A stretch of DNA of 64,000 nt from Dromiciops gliroides. Its lineage: Eukaryota; Chordata; Mammalia; Microbiotheria; Microbiotheriidae. Made by a program: the position numbers and the translations under genes. The stretch spans positions 3,274,334 through 3,338,333 of the forward strand of contig NC_057863.1 of NCBI RefSeq assembly GCF_019393635.1, given 5' to 3'. The notes beneath the pieces are model-generated. The model saw only the letters and a program-made list of their open reading frames with translations. It was not told the origin of the DNA and did not search any database. Below, piece after piece: positions 32,885 to 43,587 of this stretch. Every line of letters begins with the position of its first letter. Within the stretch, counting starts at the first letter, position 1.

Positions 32885-33318
32885 GGCTGAATGGAGAAAG
32901 GTGGATTGGAGTGAGGAGAGACTGGGGGATGGCTGACCCCCAGCTCTACTGCCCTAGTCCAGCCTCATTGAGGTGATGAGGGCTTGCAGCAGGGTGGGGG
33001 ACAGGGGCAGGGGAGAGGAGGGGCTCAGGGGATGGGGGATGAGGGTCTACATGAGAGAGTGGGGGCAGTATCAGGGGAGAGGGAGCAGCTATTAGAGAAA
33101 TTCAGTAGAAGTGAAGTGGACAAGAGATATGGCAGAGGTGAAATCAACAGGCCTTGGCATCATCTTGGATCTGGTGGGGTGAGAGTGAGGAGCCCAGAAT
33201 GACTCTCAGAGTGTGAGCCTAGGGGACTGAGGGTGAGACTCAACAGTAATAGGTGGTCGTTGGGGGGGAAATTGACTTTGGTTTTGCATATGCTGAGTTT
33301 AACAGATGTCCACAGGAG
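32885..33318 (+). repeat. Ancient CR1/L3-like interspersed repeat
   Basis: GGTGGATTGGAGTGAGGAGA, GGTGATGAGGGCTTGCAGCA and GTGAGGAGCCCAGAATGAC, then CAACAGTAATAGGTGG, match the ordered blocks of a common old mammalian repeat, also present at 41.4-42.9 kb. Confidence 0.55.
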
Positions 33319-33521
33319 TTGGGGTTCTTAACCTTTTGTAGGTTCTGGACCCTTGGACTCTAGTTAGTCTAGGGAACCCTGTAGATGGAGGACTTTCCAA
33401 AGGAATATTTTTAAATGCATAAAACAATACATTGGATTATGAACGAAAGTAATTATATCAACATAGTTGACAAACTATTTTTTAAAAACAAGTTCATGGA
33501 TCCCCAAGTTAAAAACCCCTG
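33319..33521. mobile_element. Old hAT-like non-autonomous DNA element
   Basis: The ends form an inverted pair: left GGGGTTCTTAACCTTTT against the complement of AAGTTAAAAACCCCTG on the right. Inside, TTTTTAAATGCATAAAAC and ACAAGTTCATGGATCCCC agree with a well-known family of short hAT-type elements. No clear 8-bp duplication is left. Confidence 0.6.
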
Positions 33522-33716
33522 AACTAGGAGAATAAGGAAAGGTCTGGAAAGGAGTGAGGGGCAGCAACAAAAGGAAAAGGGGGAGTTGTCTTCTGTCCTT
33601 GTTATGCCAAGAGGTAAGACCACGTGAGTCATTATCTGATTGTAAGAGATATCCTAGAGCTTCAACCCAAGAGAAGCACTCCAGATCCCTTGGGAATGTC
33701 TTCTTCCCACCCTGCC

Positions 33717-34413
33717 TGTAAGGGGCTAAAATTCTAGCTATGATGTCTAAAATCTAATGAGTGTCGCCTTCGATGAGAAGCTTCAGCACCAGTCTTTGGG
33801 CATTAAGCATTGATTAAAGCATGCCAGGTATTAGAAAGAAGAGAACACGTGGAGTTAAGAAAAGGCCTCTCTAGCCTAGAGCTCCAGTCTGGTCTGGTTC
33901 TTCCTCAAGTCCTCCACCAGGAGCCTACTTCAACCACACCCTCAAACTGAGTGTGGAAGCTTTTTATAGGTCTGGAGCATGGGCGGGCCTTATACACTGC
34001 TTCAAGCTGATTGGTTGGCATCATCCAAATCCATTGGTTCACTGGACTTGAAGGTGGTCTCCTGTAGAGTTCAAAGTCCTTAGCATCTGAGAACAATACC
34101 TTCTTTTTTTTTTTTTTTTGGTGGGGCAATGAGGGGTTAAGTGACTTGCCCAGGGTCACACAGCTAGTAAGTATCCAGTGTCTGAGGCCGGATTTGAACT
34201 CAGGTACTCCTGAATTCAGGGCCGGTGCCTTATCCATTGTGCCACCTAGCTGCCCTGAGAACAATACCTTCTTAAGGGCCAACCAGGTGTGGTTACAATC
34301 TAATTAACTTGAAGGAGGCTAATCAGCAAAGTCAATCACTCTCACTTAATTCAGTCAGTTTAGATTCCTCTCCAGGTGGGCCTTGGAGTATCAAATCCCA
34401 TTATTTTCTCACA
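33717..34413 (-). mobile_element. Solo LTR, family E, with nested SINE
   Basis: The plus-strand reading begins TGTAAGGGGCTAAAATTCTA and ends TTATTTTCTCACA. An exact CTGCC duplication lies at 33,712-33,716 and 34,414-34,418. Its left end is the reverse complement of the same conserved tail seen in LTR families C and D (TAGCTAGAATTTTAGCCC type). A SINE interrupts it. The LTR itself is about 530 bp. Confidence 0.82.
34106..34255 (-). mobile_element. tRNA-derived SINE nested in the LTR
   Basis: Reverse SINE with a T-rich left end. An 18-bp perfect duplication TGAGAACAATACCTTCTT is at 34,088-34,105 and 34,256-34,273. It is younger than the LTR it disrupts. Confidence 0.96.
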
Positions 34414-34418
34414 CTGCC

Positions 34419-36130
34419 CTTTCCCTCCTTCCCCTTCCCACCCTGTCTCCACTTCCCACAGGTTTCCATGAGCTGAGGAATCAGGCCCAGAGTCTAACCC
34501 ACTCTCACATCTCCTCTCTCCCATTCTGGTCAGACACATTGTCTGGTCACGCCCCACGCCCAATCGACTTGGAAGTCTATACAGGTTCCAGCCCAGATGC
34601 ACATCCAAATAAGACTCAGGCCAAGCTGGATGGACCCTGTCCTGCCCTCCACTGATGGGGGAGGCCTTCATGGGCTCTGTCCTCAGAGAGCCTCTTCTAG
34701 GACATCTCTGAAGGTGACAGCTTGTTCTGGGAGTCTGGCTTTTCCCAACATGCTTTAGTTTTTGACACATCTATGTGTAACATGGACCACGTGATGAACG
34801 ATTCTCCTTGTCACATGGATTTACAGGTAAATCTGGAGCCTCGCCCACCACATGCTGATCAAGGCGTTTGCGGTGGGGGGAGGGGGGGTCAGGGCTGGGC
34901 AATCACTCCCTCACCCTCCTGTTGTCAAGAGGTGGGGGACAGAATGATCCGTCTCCTTTCCAGCAGATATTGCAGGCGTGAGGGGGGTCCCCAAGCAAAG
35001 AGCCGCTTCCCCGGTCCCTCTAGGGGGCCAATTCTGCACAGGCTCTGTCTTGGTTGTTTTCATTTCTCGTCCTCACCAGGCCTTTATCACATGACAGCAG
35101 GCAAACATCCATGTCCCGGAAGCCAAGCAGGATGATGAGGAATTGTGGGGTTCCAGCCAGGCTGTAGCTGCACCCCCATGGAGCAGATGAGTCTCAGCCC
35201 AGCAGGGTGACCAGTGACTGGTCATCTCTGCTGTTGGGACATATTGGGGTGCTGTATATTCTCCACATGCTTGGGCTGCCTGTCCAAAGGGTCTCTCATT
35301 AACCATTCAAAGCCTGGCCTTCTCCCTTCTCACCTGTCTCTCTTTCACTGCTCCTCCCTGCCCCCCAACTCTGCCACTCAGTCAGGAGTCCCCTGAAGGG
35401 TGAAAGGGCCTGGGGATGGGCTGACCCAAGGGCCCCATTCAATAAGCCCCCAGGGGGAGTGAAGGGCTGGGTCAGGGAGGGAGATCAAACAGCTTTCCTG
35501 TGCCCAGCCCCACAAGCCCCAGGCTGAGCTGGGCCAGCTGCATTGCTCCTCATTCCACCCTTAGATAAGATGAATGCAGAGAACCCTGTCACAAAGCAAA
35601 GCCTGATAAGAGGCCTCAGGGGCTGACCAGGCCCAGGCCCCATTACCTTCCCCCAGGAGTTTCACTTTCCTCAGCTGTAAGAATGGCTGGGAGAGCTCCC
35701 TGGGTGGCCCAAGCCTCTGGCAGAATGAGGCAAACAGCTTCACAAACAGTACCGAGTCACAGAAATGCTTAATCACATGATCACTTCTGTTCCTTTGCAT
35801 TGCTGGACATCTTACTCAGGTCATCATGCTGGTCAAACTCTGGTGGAAACTTGGAAGGAGCTTGCGGGAGGCCAGGATGTCGGCACCCAAGTGAAGTGTC
35901 CTTCTGGACTGGAAGCTGATGGCCACCCCCTTGGAGGCTTGCTTTGGGTAAGGCCTTCAAGGCTCTGGTCTGCAGCTTGCCAAGGGTTCTAGGCTGGGGG
36001 GGGGGGGCAGGGGCTCTGGGCTCTTTGCCCAGCAATGAACTGTGTGAGTTTGTCCCTGTCCCTTGTCCTCTGTGGCCTTCAATGTCCTGGTCTGTCCAAG
36101 AAAGGAAATGAACTATGGTATCCCAGAGAT
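34419..36130. other. Unassigned spacer
   Basis: About 1.7 kb of GC-moderate sequence without recognised gene or repeat. Confidence 0.4.
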
Positions 36131-36137
36131 TCCCTCC

Positions 36138-36174
<37 letters not shown>

Positions 36175-36176
36175 GA
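36138..36176. repeat. (GA)n microsatellite
   Basis: About 19 GA units with one GGGA interruption. Confidence 0.93.
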
Positions 36177-36177
36177 T

Positions 36178-36340
36178 AGGATTTGTTCAGTGTGTACTGT
36201 GTGCCAAGCACTGGTCTGAGCCCTGGGTACAGCCCTCTCTGCCCTCAGAGAGCTTATATTCAAAGGGGGAAAGGCTGTGCCAAAAGGGGACAGGGAAGGG
36301 GAGGGGGAAGAAGGAAGATACACCGTGTTGGCTTGGCCTG
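36178..36340 (+). repeat. Ancient CR1/L3-like repeat fragment
   Basis: GTGTGCCAAGCACTGGTCTG, TCAGAGAGCTTATATTCAAA and related blocks match the start of the old repeat at 41.4 kb. Confidence 0.5.
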
Positions 36341-36397
36341 GGCATGGACAGGGCTCCAAGGATAGATGTGTCCCTAACACTGTGAGATTTTCAGAGT

Positions 36398-36482
36398 TCT
36401 ACATATACACATACACACATATGCACACACACATATACACACATGCACACACATATACACACATGTGCACACACACATATAA
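36398..36482. repeat. (CA/TA)n low-complexity repeat
   Basis: Alternating ACACAC and ATATAC units. Confidence 0.92.
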
Positions 36483-36525
36483 GTCTGCATCAACAGCTAC
36501 CAGTGTAGCCTCACAATAGTCCTAT

Positions 36526-37500
36526 CGATGTGGGATGGAATTAGGGTCAAATTAATCGTGAGTCGTCCCAAAAGAATGACAAGACTCAGTTACTCAGTTT
36601 CCCAAGTTTTATTACAATACTATGGGTGACCACAGGGAGAGAACCAGAATAGTGGAAAGGGATCTCTCCAATAGTGAAAGAAAAAACAATTATATTTATA
36701 GTATGGATAAATTGATTATCAGTCTCATTCTAATAATCTCCACCTTAGGGAGGTACAAGGGAAGAAGGCTTACCCTAATTTGGAGTTCCTGGGGTCCTAA
36801 GTCAACCCCCGAGGTGGTACTTTTTTCAGTGGAGGTGTGTTTTGGGGGTTTACACGTCATAAGGTGAATCTGGGGACAGATTTGGCCTTTTCTGCACATG
36901 TCTCTTTCTGGTTCCCACGCTTAGTTTCAAAACATCTTCATTTTTCTTTTATTTCTAGTCTAAGTTTCTATAGCCTGTCATTTTTTCGTTGTTATAGTCT
37001 CAGGTCTTCATGGCCTAGCTCCCTCTGTTCCCATTATGGGTACTGATTACTCTGGGTATGAGAACCTAGCATCCTGATTTGTAAGTTATCCATTAACTGG
37101 GGTCTGAATCCCTCTTAGGGCTCAGATCTGAATTAGAGCTGGGGTCTTGGGTTTTTCTATTAACCCCTTTTTGCCTACTACATCATCCCCCCCCCCATTT
37201 TCATATACCCGGGGGGAAAAGGACAACAATCAATTCTTATGTATCTACTTCCTGCTGAAAGGGGGTGAAGTGGGACCCACAGGGACTATATGACTGGAGG
37301 GAGATCTAGGGGCCAGAGTAAAATGCTTTCCTGGCATACCCTAAGGGTTATATAGAGGCTATTCGAGATAACACAAATGAAGTGATAAAATTACAAATAC
37401 CGGGACCAAAACACAAAACAGAAATGATTAACAAACAGATCAAGGGACAACAGGGACCCTAATATAGAATAAATCTAAGAGTTCCATACCTCCTACATCA
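36526..37500 (-). mobile_element. Internally deleted endogenous retrovirus, family A copy 1
   Basis: On the minus strand the order is: a stump of about 12-14 bases of the left LTR start (37,487-37,500), about 300 bp of internal sequence, a polypurine tract (complement of the CCCCCCCCCCCATTTT tract at 37,187-37,202), and a full right LTR of 660 bp (36,526-37,185). CTAT flanks the whole at 36,522-36,525 and 37,501-37,504, which fixes the outer ends despite the missing left LTR. The LTR ends are TGATGT...ACATCA, the outermost T being C here. The internal part has only short frames. I see no safe envelope match. Confidence 0.85.
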
Positions 37501-37504
37501 CTAT

Positions 37505-38280
37505 GACATAGAGCTGACCATCACCCCATTTTACAGATGAGTACCAGTAGGCTGAGAGAGGGTAAGTCAGTCACCCAGGGTCACATAACCTCCAAGTCCA
37601 GTGTAGTGCCCCCAGTGCCGAGCTGCCTCTCCTGCTTCACCCAGTTTATGGTTCTAAGTGAACTGCACCAAGTGCAGAGCCCACAAGCCTGGCACAGGGA
37701 GTGGGCTTGTTGCTGGTGGAAGGGAGCCCAGCCAAGCACGGCTCCTTCCTGCAGCCTCCAAAGAGGCTGCTCAATCTAGGCCTAGCCTGGCCCAGCCCAG
37801 CCCAGCCTCTAGGCCCAGCCCAGGCCCTGTCTGCTTACTGGGGCTGAGCAGCCTGAGTCCCCCTGCCTATCCCTGTGGGTCTATTTCTGAGGCTCCAGGG
37901 AGCTGACTGAAAGGCCCCTTTCCATGGTCCAGGAAGGGGGAGGGGACAGGCAGCAGGCGGATGTTGGCTTTCCCCACCCAGCACCTGGAGTCATTTGGCA
38001 GGGCTCCTGGGCTGCATCTGTCAGACCACGGGATGGGGGGGGGACAGTGGGCATGGTGAGGACAGCGGGGATGGGGGGCATGGTGAGGACAGTGGGGATG
38101 GGGGGCATGGTGAGGACAGCGGGGACAATGGGGGTGGTGGGGATGCTGCTGCTGCTGCTTCAGGGCCAGCTTTCTGGCCCAGGAAGCACAGCTCAGGGGT
38201 CTCTTCCCACACTTGGCCTCTCCTGATCCCCACTCTCATCCTTCAGCTGTCAGTGCTGCTAGAATGACTTTTGGCTTGCT
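37505..38280. other. Mostly unassigned; MIR fragment and short minisatellite
   Basis: A minus MIR-like piece at 37,520-37,600 (CCATTTTACAGATGAGTACC). At 38,030-38,135 three to four units of about 27 bp (GGGCATGGTGAGGACAG plus GGGGATGG) form a minisatellite, followed by (CTG)5. Confidence 0.6.
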
Positions 38281-38830
38281 CATTGTCTGGGTACGGGCTA
38301 TATCCTGGTCCCCCAGACTGTAAGCTTCTTGCAGGCAGGGGCTTCCCAGTCAATCAGCCAAAGTTTGTTGAATGACATCCATTAGGCTGCTTTTTCTTCA
38401 GGAGAGGTCCGATTGGGGAGAGAGAGGGGTCATTTTTAGATCTAAAGTCAGCAAAGTTTCTCCCTGCGAGACAGAGTCTGCAGTCTGTGAATAGCACTGA
38501 GGACCGCTGTCATGTCATTCCCCAGTGACCCTAGAAATGCTGCTGCCCCAGAAGCGGCAGAACGAGCCTTGGCATTCATCTGTCCATCCATCCGTCAGTG
38601 CATAACTCTGCCCCAATCCCAGCAGCTGCAAGGACCTCTGGATGCACCTCCCTGTCAATGCCTTCTCTTCTCAGACTACTTCCATTCACCTGGCTCATAG
38701 CTTGGATAGGCCTATTTATGGCTACATTGTTTCCCATCAGAGTGGGTGCTCCCTGCTGGCAGGAGCTGATTTTGTCTTTCTTTGTATCCCCTGTGCTTAG
38801 TGACTCATAGGGATCACTTAGTAAGAGCCA
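38281..38830 (+). repeat. L2-like LINE 3' end fragments
   Basis: CCCCAGACTGTAAGCTTCTT and GCAGGCAGGGGCTTCCCAG occur at about 38,310. A second end at about 38,600-38,830 has GTGGGTGCTCCCTGCTGGCA, TTTGTATCCCCTGTGCTTAG and an end near 38,825. Confidence 0.6.
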
Positions 38831-38879
38831 ATTGACTTGACTGTACATGAACTTGGGTCAGATCTTACCTCTGACTCTT

Positions 38880-39047
38880 TTGTTTTTGTTTTTTGTTGTT
38901 GTTGTTTTTTTGGGTGGGCAATGGGGTTTAAGTGACTTGCCCAGGGTCACACAGCTAGTAAGAGTCAAGTGTCTGAGGTCGGATTTGAACTCAGGTCTTC
39001 CTGAATCCAGGGCCGGTGCTTTATCCACTTCGCCACCTAGCTGCCCC
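38880..39047 (-). mobile_element. tRNA-derived SINE, minus strand
   Basis: Reverse SINE with a TTGTTGTTG tail. The short target CTCTGACTCTT at 38,869-38,879 is repeated as CTTCTGACTCTT around 39,048-39,060. Confidence 0.92.
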
Positions 39048-39375
39048 ACTTCTGACTCTTACTAGCTGTTGTGACCCTGGTCTGGTCATTTCCCTCAGTT
39101 TTAAAATCAATATAATTAGCCAGGAGGTGTGGTGGATAGAATTTTGGACTGGAGTTAGGCCTGAGTCTGTGGTTCTGGTCAGGACACAGAATCTCTCTCA
39201 GCCTCAGGCTACTTCTCACCTGTAAAAGGAGTTATTAACAGATAGTGTAACTACCCTACGGGTTGTTGTGAAGAGCAAAGAGGTAGTTCACAGTGCTAAC
39301 CTTTATTAATTCTATAAGTGCGACCTGTTGCTGTTGTTACTGTTAATCCTACTTCTACTGCCTCCTGCCCAGGCT
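39048..39375 (+). repeat. Old SINE (MAR/MIR-type)
   Basis: Core TTACTAGCTGTTGTGACCC and second part GGTGTGGTGGATAGAATTTT, ending in TGTGAAGAGCAAAGAGG and TTGCTGTTGTTACTGTTA. Two diverged SINE units appear to be joined. Confidence 0.5.
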
Positions 39376-39489
39376 CCTGGTTTGCAAACTATGGATGCAC
39401 TTATCAGTCATATCAAATGCTATGGCATTATTTGGAGGTTTGGAGCTATTGTGTTTTGAGTTGTGAGAGCTTATTCTCAGTCATCTCTG

Positions 39490-39615
39490 CCTCTCATTCT
39501 CTCTGTTTATCTCTCTATCTCTATCAGTCTCAGTCTCATTATCTCTATATGTCTCTTTCTCTCCGTCTCTGTTGGTCTCTATGTCTCTGCCTGTCTCTCT
39601 GTTTCGGTCTCTATA
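39490..39615. repeat. TCTC-rich low-complexity tract
   Basis: Irregular CTCTGTCTCTAT units. The minus-strand Arg/Glu/Asp-rich frame is an artefact. Confidence 0.8.
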
Positions 39616-40134
39616 TAATTGCTCAGCCATTGTCTCTGGGATAAGTGTGGGTGGATGAATAAGAGGGAGGCTTTGCTCAGTTTTCATGCTGTCATTGGGG
39701 GAAAGCTGATAAAGCTTTCTTTATAAATGCATCAGTTGGATACAGTAGGGATGGCAGTAGCCCCTGGGGGATCAGAATCTCTGCCTCGAATAACATTCTG
39801 CCTCATAGTTACTGGTCCGGGTCTCTACAAGTCCCAGGAGAAGAACAGCGCAAATAGCATCCAAACTGGACCAGCCCCTCAATGTCTCTGGTGAAGGGAG
39901 ATTCCGGTGAGGCTTGTCCCTGGGCAGTGTGGATTGAAAACTACTGGCTTTTGATTTTAGAGACTGAGAGATCTTTTAGAGGTTCATTCTCTATCCATGA
40001 TGACACACACTCTCTCTCTTATTGGTAGTATTATTATGTAAATATTTCCTGATTTCTTATTCCTTATTATTGTTAAAGAGTTAGAGTAATCTTTCCATAT
40101 GGTTACTGATTACCTGCATTTCTTCTGCAGTTTT
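39616..40134. other. Unassigned spacer
   Basis: No gene or repeat recognised. Confidence 0.4.
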
Positions 40135-40480
40135 CAGGAGAAGAAATCAAAGCTATCTATAATCATATAAAAAAATGCTCTATTATTGATTAGAGAAATG
40201 TAAGTTAAGGCAGCTCTCATACCTATCAGATTGGCTAATATGACTGGAAAAGTAAATGATAAATGCTGGATGGGATACGGAAAAGTAGGGACACTGATGT
40301 ATTGTTGGTGGAGTTGTGAATTGTTCCAACTACTCTGGAGAACAACTATGCCCAAAGGGCTATAAAGCTGTACATAATCTTTGACCTAGCAATACCACTA
40401 CTAGGTCTGTACCCCCAAAAAGGTTAAGGAAAAAGGAAAAGGAGACATATGTATAAAAATAGTACCCCCAAAAATGGTAA
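40135..40480 (+). mobile_element. LINE-1 3' region fragment, plus strand
   Basis: GTATTGTTGGTGGAGTTGTG, CTATGCCCAAAGGGCTATAA and GACCTAGCAATACCACTACT parallel the L1 copy at 21.6 kb. Confidence 0.8.
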
Positions 40481-40543
40481 AAAAAAAAAAAGATCAATTT
40501 GATCATTTTGCCCAGAATCAAAGTAAAGCTCATTGATGAGGAG

Positions 40544-40675
40544 GGAGAGGAGAGGAGAGGAGAGGAGAGGAGAGGAGAGGAGAGGAGAGGAGAGGAGAGG
40601 AGAGGAGAGGAGAGGAGAGGAGAGGAGAGGAGAGGAGAGGAGAGGAGAGGAGAGGAGAGGAGAGGAGAGGAGAGA
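40544..40675. repeat. (GGAGA)n pure pentanucleotide microsatellite
   Basis: About 26 uninterrupted GGAGA units, followed by a short GAGAGAGG end. All three plus-strand phases stay open through it, so the Arg/Gly/Glu or Ser/Leu frames are not genes. Confidence 0.97.
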
Positions 40676-40929
40676 GAGGCGGGGAGGGGAGGGATGCCTG
40701 TTCCTATCCCTTGGCCCCATATTAGGACCATTGGGGAATAGCTCCCTGTCCTCTATTTATGCCGATTCCCTTTATCCCTTGGGTATTTTACCTTTGTCAG
40801 GTATGTTTGGTGCAATATTTTTTTATGCACTCAGGAGTATTTGTCTGATCTCTAACTGTGTGCTAGCCAGCCCCCGGATGTGCCATCAGGATCTCAAACC
40901 CAAGGTGTCTGACCCATCCCTGTCCAGGC

Positions 40930-41400
40930 CACCACCACTTTCTAGTCACCCAGGTGCCTACAAGTCCTTCCATTCACACCACAACTAGCCTAGCTCAGGT
41001 CCTTGGGGCTGTGCCCTATGGTCTCCTAATTGTGGTCCCTGCAGCCAGTCTCTTTTCACTTCTCCAATCTGTCCTCTGCAGAGCAATCAAAGGGACATTT
41101 GTAAAGCACAAGCCTCTTCATGTCCCCCACCCCCACCTGCCCCCAAGCCTCAGTGGCTGGTTTCCTATTGTCTCCAGGATCAATTACTAACTCCTCCATT
41201 GGGCCCTGAAGCTCTGAGCTGTCTGGCTCCGCCCATATTCTGGCTCTCACTTTATCTCTGCTCTGAGCTTTGGCCCCACAGACTCAGTGGCTGCTGCTTT
41301 TGCACATTCCATCACCCCCCCCCCCCAGGTCTCCCAGGCCTGAAATGCTCTCCTCTCTCTGCCTGTGGAAGTGCCTAGCTCCTTTTGGTAGGATACAAGC
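40930..41400 (+). repeat. L2-like LINE 3' region
   Basis: GAGCAATCAAAGGGACATTT, CAGTGGCTGGTTTCCTATTG, TCTCCAGGATCAATTACTAA and TTGGGCCCTGAAGCTCTGAG match L2 3' sequence in order. A C run is at 41,314-41,327. Confidence 0.65.
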
Positions 41401-41439
41401 TCTTTGAGAGCAAGAAGTAATCAATTAGGAAGTAGTGGT

Positions 41440-41693
41440 TAATTAATCAGTCAATCAAAAGGCATTTATTAAGCACTTACTGTATGCTAAGTACCGGGGC
41501 CACAAAGACAAACAAAAAACCAACTCCTACCCTCTAGAAACTCACATTCTAATGGCGGAGACAAAACGCAAACAGCTTTGTAGGCACAAGATAGATACAA
41601 CGCAAATGGAAACATCTCAGGGAGGGAGTGAGGGGTTCAGGGAAAGACTCCCGAGAACTTGGAGCTTTGGGCCTAGGCTTGAAAGAAGCCCAG
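41440..41693 (+). repeat. Ancient CR1/L3-like repeat, left part
   Basis: GCATTTATTAAGCACTTACT, AACTCACATTCTAATGGCGG and GGCTTGAAAGAAGCCCAG. It is interrupted by the family B LTR and resumes at 42,310. Confidence 0.65.
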
Positions 41694-42309
41694 TGTAATG
41701 GTGGGAAATGGGGTACGGTTTGGGGTTCTTGGGAATTCCTCTTTAAAGAATTACACTCTCTTGCACACAAAACGTAGTTAGAATAAGGTGATAGTTTATT
41801 TAGGAGCAAGGGAAGGGAAGGGTGGGGGGAGGGAAACCATGAAAGAAATCCTTAGACTTTTCATGGGGAGATTTGGCATAAAGCACATGGCTCAGAGGTA
41901 CCAAATCTCCTCGAACAGGAGACTGGAAGGTACTTCTATAGAGGACTGATGGGGGTGGACCATCTGCCTGTGAAAAGTTCCTTTAGTGAGAGAGGACTAT
42001 CCCCCACTGGTGGTAGCTGGGGGAATTGGGTGAGGGGTGGAGGACCATCCCCCACTGGTAGTGACTAAAGGAATTGGGTGAGGGGTGGCTACGGATCCCT
42101 CTTCAGAACACAAAGGCCGAAGCCACACCCAAATTTATCTCCCCAGGGTAAGGGAGACCAGAATGAAGGGTAGGAATCTGAAGCTAGCTCAGTCCGATTT
42201 GGTTCAGTTTATCTCTCTAGGCGTTATCTGTCCTCTGGTTTAGTTTCTCAAGGAGAAGTTTCCTAGATGTGCCCCAGAGAACTTCTGGGGTGCTCTGCAC
42301 CCCATGACA
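41694..42309 (-). mobile_element. Solo LTR, family B copy 1
   Basis: 616-bp LTR with TG...CA ends (plus-strand reading TGTAATGGTGGG ... CCCATGACA). An exact CCAG duplication is at 41,690-41,693 and 42,310-42,313. It is homologous over its length to 52,678-53,276: GCAGAGCACCCCAGAAGTTC in reverse, the AAATAAAC polyadenylation region and the TAAAGAGGAATTCC tail. No internal sequence remains. Confidence 0.9.
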
Positions 42310-42885
42310 CCAGGAAGTGAGGAGGCAATGGTTCCAAGCATGGTGGACAGCCAATGTACAAAGCACTGGCTGCTTGGGGAGTGGAATGGTGGATGCAAGG
42401 AGCAACAAGGAAGCGGGTGGGGGCAGTCAGGTGTGAGAAGCCTGGAAAGGGGAGTGGGTGGGGGGGCAGGGAGGAAGGCACTGAGGGCCAAACTGAGGGT
42501 TCTGCATTTACTTCTGGAAGCCACGGAGAGCCTCGGGAGTTTATGGACCAGGGGATGACACAGTCACACCTGCTCTTCAGGAAACTCGCTTTGGTGGCTG
42601 GAAGATGCACCGGAGGGGGGAGCTTCAAAACGGGCAGATGAGCCCCTCCCCCAGCTACTGCAGCAACCCAGGTCTGAGGGGAGAGGGGCTGCACTAGGGT
42701 TGGGGCAGGGTCCGAGGAGAGGATGGGGCGCATTTGAGAAAGGTTGTAAGGTGGAAAGGATGGATTGGACAACAAAGTGGACATGGGGGCACGAATTCAA
42801 GAATGACGCCTGTCAATGGGATCTCTAAGAAACAGATGGGAAGCCTGGATGTTGGGGAAACAGAGGAGGCTTCATCACGCCTCCC
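42310..42885 (+). repeat. Ancient CR1/L3-like repeat, right part
   Basis: CCAGGAAGTGAGGAGGCAAT, GGACCAGGGGATGACACAGT, GAAACTCGCTTTGGTGGCTG and later TTCAAGAATGACGCC continue the repeat broken at 41,693. Confidence 0.6.
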
Positions 42886-43036
42886 CCCTCTCCCCCCACG
42901 TAAACTCATCAGATGAGCTTATCACCAGGAAACTCCTAGGGCGGAGATGGCTTTGGTCTAGCTACTCCCACCCCCTCCTCCCTTAGCTCCCCTCATGAAA
43001 GGCCCCAACCCCCACCATGTCTGCTTGGTTTTGACT

Positions 43037-43112
43037 CCACCACCACCACCACCACCACCACCACCACCACCACCACCACCACCACCACCACCACCACCAC
43101 CACCACCACCAC
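43037..43112. repeat. (CCA)n pure trinucleotide microsatellite
   Basis: About 25 uninterrupted CCA units. Poly-Pro and poly-Gly frames here are artefacts. Confidence 0.97.
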
Positions 43113-43164
43113 GTGATGCTATCCCCAAACAAGGACACCTTCCTCCCCTCCCCCATTCAGCTTC

Positions 43165-43583
43165 CTCTTCTCTAGGGTCTTCCCCATTAGATTGTAAGGT
43201 TCTGGAGGGCAAGAACTCTTTCTTGTTCTCGGTTTGCATTTGTGTTTTTATTTGTATCCCCAGCACTTAGGAGGCTTTTGTGGCACATAGTAGGTGCTTA
43301 ATTTTTAAAATGTCACTTAATTTTATCAAAATAGAATAGCCCCTGCCTTCAAAGAGCCTCCATCTGCTGGTGGGAGACAAGTAGTACATACATAAGGATA
43401 TGCAAAACATATGGAATTCGAGTTGATTTGTTTCTTCCTCGCATATAGGGGGAAGTCGCCCCAGCAGCTGGATCAGGAAAGCTTTCGTGGCACGGATGGT
43501 GGACACGAGAAATTCTAAGAGGGGAGGAAGGCGTTGATTCCAGGAGCAGCTCCCTGAATCCCCTGACAAATGGTGCCATTGTG
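43165..43583 (+). repeat. L2-like 3' end and CR1/L3-like fragment
   Basis: TTAGATTGTAAGGTTCTGGA, TTTGTATCCCCAGCACTTAG and CACATAGTAGGTGCTTAATT form an L2 end (to about 43,320). GCCTTCAAAGAGCCTCCATC follows at about 43,352. Confidence 0.6.
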
Positions 43584-43587
43584 GAGA

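Noticed and set aside
40360..40988. Ser/Leu-rich and Arg/Gly/Glu-rich frames of 80-151 codons
   Set aside because: They are produced by the GGAGA pentanucleotide array, which has no stop in any plus-strand phase.
42958..43270. Poly-Gly and poly-Pro open frames
   Set aside because: Translation of the CCA trinucleotide array.
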